This document shows positions 1 to 5,387 of a DNA stretch of 6,884 nt, piece after piece; positions within the stretch are counted from its first letter, which is position 1, and each line of letters starts with the position of its first letter. The stretch lies in NCBI GenBank assembly GCA_035649235.1, contig DASRJX010000050.1, forward strand, positions 1-6,884, written 5' to 3'. The position numbers and the translations under genes were made by a program. A model generated the notes under the pieces. It saw only the letters and a program-made list of their open reading frames with translations. It was not told the origin of the DNA and did not search any database. This DNA is from DASRJX01 sp035649235. GTDB lineage: Bacteria > Acidobacteriota > Polarisedimenticolia > Gp22-AA2.

Positions 1-1457
1 ATCGACACGCGGGCGTCGAGCGTTCCTGACTGAAGCGTGCCGATCGACCCGATGTTCACGAGCGGCCGGCCAGGACCGCCCACGGCGGGGCAGCCCGCCG
101 GGGGCATGGTCGGGAGCGGGTGGGCCGCGAGCACGCGAACCTCCTGGGCCGGCGTGAACGACCTGTAGGGATAGGTCGGCGCAAGCGGCAGGGGACCGCC
201 GCTGGGGAAGTATTCGAAGATCACGTCGTCCGGGCTTGGGAATGGCCGGTCGTTCAGCAACTGGTCGTGGTTCCGATCCTCCGTCCCGTCGTCGAGGCGA
301 CCGTCTCCATCGAGGTCCTCGCCCGGGTCGAGCCGGCCGTTGTGATTCAGGTCTTCATCGACCCGGTCGAGGCGACCATCGCAGTCCTTGTCCTCCCGTG
401 TGGTGCCTTCACACCCGTCCGGTGGGGTCAATCGACCATCGCCGTCCAGGTCCTCGCCGGGATCGAGCAGGCCATTCCGGAACAGGAAGTCCTCGAAGAC
501 GTCGAATGCCCCGTCACGATCGAGATCCTCGAGCCCGATCGTCGTGGGGAGGTTGGACGACTGGAGGTCGTAGGCCTGGCCGTCCCACGCGACGGCGACG
601 ATCACGAAGCTGCCGGTGGCGGGGCGGGCCGCCATGTAGGGGTAGAAGTTTCCGAACTCGCCGTTCTCGTCTGGGATGACGATGAGGTGGTTGTGGACGG
701 AGGGGTCCGGTCGATCATCCAGGAAATCGTTGTCGTTCCGATCCTCGTTGATGTTGTCCAGATGGCCATCGGCGTCGCGGTCCTCTCCCGGGTCCAGCCT
801 CCCGTCGCCATCCAGGTCCTCGCTGAGCTTGTCGAGGCGGCCGTCGCAGTCGATGTCCTCCCGGCCTGCTCCTTCGCAGCCCCCTCCCACGCCTTTGATC
901 GCGGGTGGAGTGAAGCGCCCGTCACAATCGAGGTCCGCGCCGTAGCTGATGATCTGGCCCGTCACGGGGTCTCTCACGCACGGGGGCCCGTTCCGGTCCT
1001 CCCAGACGTCGAACTTGCCGTCGCCGTCCAGGTCCTCGTTGTCGTGGCGCACGAAGAGCACCAGCGGCGGATGCGGCGGCGAGGCGCTCGACGGGCAGCC
1101 CTGCGTGCGCGGATCCCCCCAGCCTCCGGGCCCTTCGCCGGGGGCGCCGACGCGGATCTCCGGCAGCCCGTCGCCGTCGAGGTCGCCGACGCGCTCGAGC
1201 CAGAGAGAGGACGGGAGCGTGCCGCTGTTGTTCGCAGCACCGCTCCCCGCCAGGAAGAAGGACCCGGCCGGCGCCGGTCCGAGGCCGCCGAGGACGACGA
1301 TCGGCCCCACGACCGGGTCGCCGCTCGTCACCGGGTTGCTGTCGCCGGGCGGGCACGCCGCCTCGAGTGGCGGCGCCAGGAACAAGGTCAGGATGGCAAC
1401 CGCCGAGACGACCGGAAGGATCAGGACGGAACGGACGTGGGAAGCGTTCAGCGACAT
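1..1457 (-). CDS. Secreted FG-GAP / calcium-loop repeat protein (C-terminus beyond window)
   Basis: Reading the minus strand from the ATG at 1457 gives 485 codons with no stop, still open at the window edge, so the C-terminus is missing. Residues 1-33 look like a signal peptide: Arg9, a hydrophobic stretch 11-28, and an L-E-A/A cleavage site at about 33/34. A Cys follows at 35, but the preceding E-A-A is a poor lipobox. Residues 64-107 resemble one FG-GAP (integrin-alpha-like) motif, with GDLDGDGLPEIRVGAPG. Thirteen DxDxDG-type loops follow or overlap it, starting at residues 92, 142, 175, 201, 214, 226, 239, 311, 336, 356, 369, 381 and 394; this is the pattern of EF-hand-like, dockerin or thrombospondin type 3 calcium-binding loops. 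The protein is therefore probably exported and calcium-stabilised, perhaps structural or adhesive; no enzymatic domain is visible. The start is supported by AGGAGG six bases upstream. The next gene upstream is 186 bases away on the same strand. Confidence 0.88.
   Translation of the reverse strand, partial: MSLNASHVRSVLILPVVSAVAILTLFLAPPLEAACPPGDSNPVTSGDPVVGPIVVLGGLGPAPAGSFFLAGSGAANNSGTLPSSLWLERVGDLDGDGLPEIRVGAPGEGPGGWGDPRTQGCPSSASPPHPPLVLFVRHDNEDLDGDGKFDVWEDRNGPPCVRDPVTGQIISYGADLDCDGRFTPPAIKGVGGGCEGAGREDIDCDGRLDKLSEDLDGDGRLDPGEDRDADGHLDNINEDRNDNDFLDDRPDPSVHNHLIVIPDENGEFGNFYPYMAARPATGSFVIVAVAWDGQAYDLQSSNLPTTIGLEDLDRDGAFDVFEDFLFRNGLLDPGEDLDGDGRLTPPDGCEGTTREDKDCDGRLDRVDEDLNHNGRLDPGEDLDGDGRLDDGTEDRNHDQLLNDRPFPSPDDVIFEYFPSGGPLPLAPTYPYRSFTPAQEVRVLAAHPLPTMPPAGCPAVGGPGRPLVNIGSIGTLQSGTLDARVS
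234..413 (-). repeat. Internal duplication, copy 2 (residues 349-408 of the calcium-loop protein)
   Basis: Second copy of the 60-residue block, running from CEGTTRED to DRPFPS, with loops starting at residues 356, 369, 381 and 394, each exactly 155 residues after its counterpart. One loop has drifted to DLNHNG and the last to DRNHDQ, so not every loop in this copy is a good calcium ligand set. The codons of the two copies differ at many positions, so the duplication is old rather than recent. Confidence 0.85.
699..878 (-). repeat. Internal duplication, copy 1 (residues 194-253 of the calcium-loop protein)
   Basis: This segment encodes a 60-residue block beginning CEG and ending DRPDPS, with acidic loops starting at residues 201, 214, 226 and 239. 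It aligns without gaps to residues 349-408, with about 39 of 60 identical by hand count. Loop spacing (13, 12, 13) is the same in both copies. The similarity appears to extend in gapped form on both sides: DLDGDGKFDVWED upstream matches DLDRDGAFDVFED, and a YPY occurs downstream in both. The original duplicated unit was therefore probably about 155-170 residues. Confidence 0.85.
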
Positions 1458-1463
1458 GGGGGG

Positions 1464-1469
1464 CCTCCT
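1464..1469 (-). promoter_or_regulatory. Shine-Dalgarno of the calcium-loop protein
   Basis: On the minus strand AGGAGG is followed by six C residues and then ATG. This is a full consensus site at good spacing. It fixes the start at 1457, which is useful because the gene has no visible stop. Confidence 0.8.
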
Positions 1470-1620
1470 GTCAATCCCAGATGAGAATCGCCACGCGGCG
1501 GAACCGGCTGCGACGTGACCGGCGCGCGGATGTCGCCAAGGTAGAACCAGGCGGTCGATCGGGGAACCGCGGAAAAGACTTCTCCGCGTCGTACGAGCAG
1601 CAGCCGGTGCGGGTCGTTCA

Positions 1621-1637
1621 CCGCCCGGCGCGGGCGG
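1621..1637 (-). terminator. GC hairpin after the coiled-coil gene, possible terminator
   Basis: CCGCCCG and CGGGCGG form a perfect 7-bp stem with a 3-base loop, beginning 6 bases past the TAG stop of the 146-residue gene. One more G-U pair could extend it on the minus-strand transcript. No run of U follows, so it is not a classical intrinsic terminator; it may act as a pause or transcript-end-protecting hairpin. Confidence 0.35.
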
Positions 1638-1643
1638 CCGTGG

Positions 1644-2084
1644 CTACTCGGGATCGGAGGGCGTCAGGATCACGAAGAAGGGCCGGCTGGGCTCTTCCGC
1701 CGCCTTGCGACGGGCGGCGGCGCGCTCGCGCGCCTGGCGGCGACGGTGCGCACTCTCTTCGGCCGACAGACGCTCAGCACCCTGGAGGTAGTCCTCCATC
1801 GAACGGAGCTGGCCGTACAGCTCGAGGCACGAGTCGGCGAAGCGGCGGCTGTTCTCCTGCTGGCGGTCGACCGCATCGCGGGCCGACTGATTGTCCTGCT
1901 CGAGGAGAGCGGCGCGGCTGAACGTCTCCTCCAGGATCTCCAGGTAGGGGAGGGCATCCTGCTCGAGCCGCACGCCGCTCCTTTTGAAGATGGTCCGGAT
2001 CTGCTCCACGAGAGTGAGTGGCGCTCCCGTGCGCTCCGCCAGATCGTCGATGTGATGGCCGATGCTCCGCTTGTCTGCTTCCAT
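1644..2084 (-). CDS. Uncharacterised 146-residue coiled-coil protein
   Basis: I do not recognise this gene. The predicted 146-residue product has no signal peptide or membrane segment, so it is probably cytoplasmic. Residues 1-60 look helical and moderately hydrophobic (IDDLAERTGAPLTLVEQIRTIF), loosely recalling small helix-turn-helix folds, but I cannot identify one. Residues 55-105 are rich in E, Q, R and L and could form a coiled coil. Residues 108-130 are a highly charged Arg/Ala/Glu helix (AHRRRQARERAAARRKAAEE). A short hydrophobic tail, PFFVILTPSD, ends the protein. The ATG is preceded by GGGAG at 2090-2094, five bases away, and by a plausible promoter, which supports this frame over overlapping ones. 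The Arg-rich helix could contact nucleic acid or phospholipid; that is inference only. The gene diverges from the secreted-protein/decarboxylase pair across 199 bases. Confidence 0.75.
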   Translation of the reverse strand: MEADKRSIGHHIDDLAERTGAPLTLVEQIRTIFKRSGVRLEQDALPYLEILEETFSRAALLEQDNQSARDAVDRQQENSRRFADSCLELYGQLRSMEDYLQGAERLSAEESAHRRRQARERAAARRKAAEEPSRPFFVILTPSDPE

Positions 2085-2108
2085 CGCCGCTCCCGTGTGG
2101 TGCTTTCC

Positions 2109-2136
2109 TTAGTACGTCGAAATCCGCTCGATTCAA
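2109..2136 (-). promoter_or_regulatory. Candidate promoter of the coiled-coil gene
   Basis: On the minus strand TTGAAT (2131-2136) lies 16 bases before TACTAA (2109-2114), a partial match to a sigma-70-type -35/-10 pair. It would start transcription about 17-20 bases ahead of the ATG at 2084, with the GGGAG ribosome site in between. The -10 match is only three of six. Confidence 0.35.
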
Positions 2137-2161
2137 CCGCGAAGTTCGTGATCTCGGATAC

Positions 2162-2237
2162 CGACGCGGCGGTGCGGCACCACCGAGGCGAGGACTTCGA
2201 TTCCGTAATGGCCGATTAAGAGATCTCGACGCGGCGG
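2162..2237. repeat. Pair of 11-bp direct repeats in the divergent intergenic region
   Basis: CGACGCGGCGG occurs at 2162-2172 and again at 2227-2237. Each copy is closely preceded by GATCTCG (2150-2156 and 2222-2228). The second copy overlaps the -35 and spacer of the plus-strand promoter. GAGATCTC at 2220-2227 is a perfect 8-bp palindrome next to it. The arrangement could be a regulator-binding site, but in GC-rich DNA chance is a real alternative. Confidence 0.4.
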
Positions 2238-2255
2238 GCCAAATCTCGCTATACT
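2226..2255 (+). promoter_or_regulatory. Candidate promoter of the secreted repeat protein and decarboxylase
   Basis: TCGACG (2226-2231, four of six to TTGACA) and TATACT (2250-2255, five of six to TATAAT) are separated by 18 bases. The A/T-containing -10 stands out in GC-rich surroundings. Transcription would start near 2262, giving a leader of about 20 bases that contains the AGGGGG ribosome site. The same CTATACTCC core recurs at 6804-6812. Confidence 0.55.
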
Positions 2256-2270
2256 CCGGCCCCTATTCGC

Positions 2271-2276
2271 AGGGGG
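2271..2276 (+). promoter_or_regulatory. Shine-Dalgarno of the secreted repeat protein
   Basis: AGGGGG sits seven bases ahead of the ATG at 2284 and supports that start, from which a well-formed signal peptide is read. No competing in-frame start with a better site is seen nearby. Confidence 0.65.
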
Positions 2277-2283
2277 CCTCGAG

Positions 2284-5200
2284 ATGACACTGTCAGGTCT
2301 CCTCCCATCGCGATCATCAGGACGCCTCAGCACCTGGGGCGCGGTCCTTCTCCCGCTCCTGACCCTTGCCACCGCCGCCCGGGCGGCACCGGCATCAAAG
2401 GTCGCGATCCGATCGGGCGATGCGGCTCCCGTCGTGGCGCGCGCGCCCGCGCGCTGGGGCTGCCGGCTGGCGGCGACGCCCACAGGCGTGCTGTTCGTGG
2501 ATCGGGCGCGGACGGCGGTCGTCCTCAAGGAAGGGGAGACCGTGCGTGCCGTGGCGCACGTCGGGGACCGCGTCCCGGGCGGCACCCTGGCGGAGGTCTG
2601 CGAGGCCGCGGCGGCTCCCGGCGGCGCCGTCGTCTTCCGGGCGCTCCTGGTGGAACCGGTGGGCGGGGCCCGGCGCGAGGGCCTCTTTCTGCAGCCGGGC
2701 GGAGGCGCGGCGTTCGAGGCGCTGCTGGTCTCCGGGCAGGGGCTCGATCTGAGCGGCGGGACCGCCACCGTCGGCCGGATCTCGGGACCGGCCGTGGACG
2801 GCGCCGGCCGGATCGTCGTGGGGGTCGATTTCGTCGAACCGGTCGCGGCCCTGCTGCGGCTGTCGCCCGGGTCGCCGCCGGAGATCCTGGTGCAGACGGG
2901 AGACCCGCTCGCAGGCGGGACCTTCCGGAGATCCCTCACGGCGCCGGCAGCGGGAGCGGACGGCACGGTCGTGTTCGCCGCCGCCCTGGCGTCCGGGATG
3001 GAGTTGGTGGCGGCGCTTTTGCCTTCGGGCACGCCCGTGGTCCTCTTCCTGGGCGCCGCGGCGCCCGGAGACCCCGTTCCATCGGTCTCGATCGCACCCC
3101 CCGCCATCAACGCCGCGGGTGAGGTCGCCTTCCTTTGGGAGGTGGCCGGCCAGATCCGCGTGCAGCGAGTCGGCGGCGGCATCTCGGAGACGGTCGCTGA
3201 GCCCGGGTCTCCGGCGCCCGGAGGTGAGACTTTTGTCGAGATCACCGACCTGGCGCCGGCCCTGACCGGGGATGGTGGCGTCGTCTTCGGCGCCCACCTA
3301 TCGAACGGTGTCGCCGGCGTCTACCTGGACCGGGACGGGCCGCTGCCAATCGCCGAGGCAGGAGGCGAGGCCGCCGACGGGGAGACCTTCGTGGCGTTCG
3401 AGGTCGCCGGGGCACAGGCGACCCCCGCGATCGCGGCCGATGGCTCCATCCTCTTCTCGGCCGCCGATACGCTGGGCGAGGCGCTGTTCGCCCGGTCGGT
3501 GGGGCCACCGCGGGCCGTGCTGCGGGCCAGAGCGCCGCTGGCGATCCCGGCGAGGTTCGTCTCCTGCATCGAGCCGGTCTTCCCGTTCCTGGGCGGCGGA
3601 CCGTTCCTGACCGCCGGGGGCCGCATGATCTTCGACGCACGCATCACCACGGGCGCGCGCGGCCTGTTCGTGCGCGAGCGGGACGGGCGGCTGTCGCCCG
3701 CCGTAATGGACGGCGACCCGGCGCCTGGAGGCGGACATCTCGACGGGCAGTTCTTCTCCTTCCACACCATGAACGACTCCGGCAGGTTCGCGTTCCTGGG
3801 AGCCGCGCCCGACACCGCCGCGGGGAACAGCCTGGTTCTCTATTACGGTGGCGGGGACGCGGGGTCGCTGCACCGGGTGATCGGCATCGGGGACCTCCTC
3901 CCTGGAGCGCCGGGCGCGGTGACGGGGTTCCAGCCCCCGTCGCGGGTGAACGTCCGCGGCGAGCTGGCCGTGCCGGTGTTCGCCCCCGACGGGAGGGTGA
4001 TCCTGCTCGGGTACGACGGCGCGAACCTCTTCCGCGTGGCCGGACCGGGGGACGGGCTGCCAGGCGGTGGACTCATCCAGTCGGTGTTCACGGGGGCGCC
4101 GGTGGCGCGGCTCTCCCTGCCGCCGCTCCTCGACGACGCAGGCGTCGTCACCTACGGCGCCATCGCCGAGGATGGGACCGGCGCATTGTACGAGGCGCCG
4201 CTGCGGGCTGGGGGGGCCGCGGCGGCCGCCAGGATCCTGTCCGAGGGCGCGCCGCTCGAGGGAGGGATCGTGTCGCCCTTCGAGCTCCAGATGTTCGATC
4301 GCGACGCCCAGGGCGGCCTGGCGCTCCAGGCGGTCTACGATCCGAGCAGTCTGTTTGGCACCTTCCTCGAGGAGAACGGCTCCCTGGCCCTGGTGGCGAG
4401 GAGGCCCGATCCCGTCGGGGAGGTCGGCAGCGTGCAGCTGGTCCGCCCGCGCCTGGCTCTCGCGGGGATGGGCCGCCTGGTCCACGGCGCTCTCCTGACC
4501 TCGGGAGCCGACACGCTGCTGCTGCGGGAGCCGCCACCTCCGGAGACGCCGGCATCGCGCGGCTCGCAGCCACGGCAGGAGGGCATACCCGTGACCTCGG
4601 TCCTGGCCGCGACCGGGCAGCCGGCGCCCGACGGTGGAAACTACCTCTGGTTCCAGTCTGGCGGGCGGACGACGGCGCGGCTGGCGTCGGATGGCGCGGG
4701 CCTGCTCGCGATCCCCGCGGCGACGGACGCGGGCCCGCAGGAAATCGTACTGATCGACCTGAATCCCAACGCCCCGCCGTCGGCGGACGCCGGCCCCGAC
4801 CAGGTGGTCGAGTGCGGCGGACCCGACGGCGCGCGGCTGCCGCTCGACGGCCGGCAGTCGTCCGATCCGGATGGCGACCTCCTGACCTACGTGTGGAGCG
4901 GCCCCTTCGGCACGGTGACGGGCGCTCAGCCGACCGTGACGCTTCCGCTCGGAACGAGCACCGTGACGCTCGTGGTCAGCGATGACGGTGCGGAGTCGCC
5001 TCCCGACACGGTGCTGATCGAGGTCCGGGACACCATAGCACCGAGCATCACGGCGCAGGCCGTCCCGAGCGTCATCTGGCCGCCGCACGGCGACCTCGTG
5101 CCGATCGAGTTCGTCATCGCCGTCTCCGACCTCTGCGATCCCGAGCCACGCATAGCACTCCTGGGCGTATCGATCGTCGATTCCAAAGGGGCCGATCCGG

Positions 5201-5382
5201 CCGCCGACATCGCCGACGCCGAGATCGGGAGCGACGATCGCTTCATCCGCGTGCGCGCCAAGCGATCGGGCGGCAGCGGCGGGCGCACCTACACCGCCAC
5301 CTACGGCGTCACCGACGCTTCCGGCAACGACAGCCTCGCGTCCGCCTCCGTGATCGTGCCTTCGAGCAAGGGGGGAAAGTAG
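2284..5382 (+). CDS. Large secreted tandem-repeat protein with PKD and C-terminal Ig-like domains
   Basis: The product is 1032 residues. Residues 1-34 form a signal peptide: arginines at 10 and 14, hydrophobic core 19-30, cleavage at A-R-A/A near 34/35. Residues 44-790 carry about fourteen degenerate repeats of 50-70 residues, each with a GDxxPGG-like turn and a PAxxxxGxVxFxA strand motif. These resemble repeats in exported proteins of uncultured bacteria, possibly the group labelled DUF7453, and may fold as a beta-propeller or beta-solenoid. Residues 832-917 are a PKD domain (ADAGPDQVVEC, SSDPDGD, TVTLVVSDDG). Residues 918-1027 match an Ig-like domain usually found after it (IWPPHGDLVPI, SDLCDPEP, YGVTDASGND). 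It ends VPSSKGGK with no sortase signal, PEP-CTERM or membrane helix, so it is probably released or held non-covalently at the surface. No catalytic motif is apparent. It is five bases from the decarboxylase gene. Confidence 0.93.
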   Translation: MTLSGLLPSRSSGRLSTWGAVLLPLLTLATAARAAPASKVAIRSGDAAPVVARAPARWGCRLAATPTGVLFVDRARTAVVLKEGETVRAVAHVGDRVPGGTLAEVCEAAAAPGGAVVFRALLVEPVGGARREGLFLQPGGGAAFEALLVSGQGLDLSGGTATVGRISGPAVDGAGRIVVGVDFVEPVAALLRLSPGSPPEILVQTGDPLAGGTFRRSLTAPAAGADGTVVFAAALASGMELVAALLPSGTPVVLFLGAAAPGDPVPSVSIAPPAINAAGEVAFLWEVAGQIRVQRVGGGISETVAEPGSPAPGGETFVEITDLAPALTGDGGVVFGAHLSNGVAGVYLDRDGPLPIAEAGGEAADGETFVAFEVAGAQATPAIAADGSILFSAADTLGEALFARSVGPPRAVLRARAPLAIPARFVSCIEPVFPFLGGGPFLTAGGRMIFDARITTGARGLFVRERDGRLSPAVMDGDPAPGGGHLDGQFFSFHTMNDSGRFAFLGAAPDTAAGNSLVLYYGGGDAGSLHRVIGIGDLLPGAPGAVTGFQPPSRVNVRGELAVPVFAPDGRVILLGYDGANLFRVAGPGDGLPGGGLIQSVFTGAPVARLSLPPLLDDAGVVTYGAIAEDGTGALYEAPLRAGGAAAAARILSEGAPLEGGIVSPFELQMFDRDAQGGLALQAVYDPSSLFGTFLEENGSLALVARRPDPVGEVGSVQLVRPRLALAGMGRLVHGALLTSGADTLLLREPPPPETPASRGSQPRQEGIPVTSVLAATGQPAPDGGNYLWFQSGGRTTARLASDGAGLLAIPAATDAGPQEIVLIDLNPNAPPSADAGPDQVVECGGPDGARLPLDGRQSSDPDGDLLTYVWSGPFGTVTGAQPTVTLPLGTSTVTLVVSDDGAESPPDTVLIEVRDTIAPSITAQAVPSVIWPPHGDLVPIEFVIAVSDLCDPEPRIALLGVSIVDSKGADPAADIADAEIGSDDRFIRVRAKRSGGSGGRTYTATYGVTDASGNDSLASASVIVPSSKGGK
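2413..4653 (+). repeat. About fourteen degenerate GDxxPGG repeats (residues 44-790)
   Basis: Turn motifs start near residues 44, 93, 150, 205, 257, 307, 359, 414, 476, 535, 588, 653, 707 and 777. Clear members are VGDRVPGGTL, TGDPLAGGTF, PGSPAPGGETF, DGDPAPGGG and TGQPAPDGGNYLWF. Each is normally followed 10-20 residues later by a strand such as PPAINAAGEVAFLWEV, APALTGDGGVVFGAHL or TPAIAADGSILFSAAD. Copies near 257, 414 and 707 are the most degraded and are assigned mostly by spacing. Confidence 0.7.
5369..5375 (+). promoter_or_regulatory. Ribosome binding site inside the end of the upstream gene
   Basis: AGGGGGG lies within the last codons of the repeat-protein gene, 12 bases before the GTG at 5388; GGAAAG just after it is closer (8 bases). 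The site is slightly distant but supports the GTG start. It implies that translation of the decarboxylase begins almost where translation of the upstream gene ends. Confidence 0.5.
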
Positions 5383-5387
5383 GCCGC

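Larger units (their letters stand above)
1458..1643. other. Intergenic region between the two minus-strand genes
   Basis: This 186-base stretch holds the ribosome binding site of the downstream gene (1464-1469) and a GC-rich hairpin (1621-1637). I see no convincing open reading frame and no clear -35/-10 pair on the minus strand. The promoter of the downstream gene is therefore either weak, atypical or further upstream. The gap is long enough for independent transcription. Confidence 0.5.

Noticed and set aside
1353..1361. Lipobox reading of the signal peptide (Cys35)
   Set aside because: The residues before the cysteine are E-A-A; the -3 position should be Leu, Val or Ile. An ordinary signal peptidase I site fits better.
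1..1457. Possible CRISPR or DNA satellite in the periodic region
   Set aside because: The periodicity is at protein level (acidic loops of 12-13 codons). The DNA repeats are diverged and in frame with a signal-peptide protein, with no identical repeats or unique spacers.
120..1484. 454-codon plus-strand open frame with repeated VxIEVL-like segments
   Set aside because: It is antisense to the signal-peptide-bearing calcium-loop gene. Its repeats are the reverse complement of the DLDGDG codons, and it has no recognisable domain.
1774..2136. 120-codon minus-strand frame starting upstream of the coiled-coil gene
   Set aside because: It overlaps the 146-residue gene in another frame. Its composition is Arg/Gly/Pro/Ala-rich, and the overlapping frame has a better ribosome site and a coherent helical protein.
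2133..3245. 370-codon minus-strand open frame
   Set aside because: Low-complexity Ser/Thr/Pro/Arg-rich shadow covering the signal peptide and first repeats of the plus-strand gene; no motif and no supporting ribosome site.
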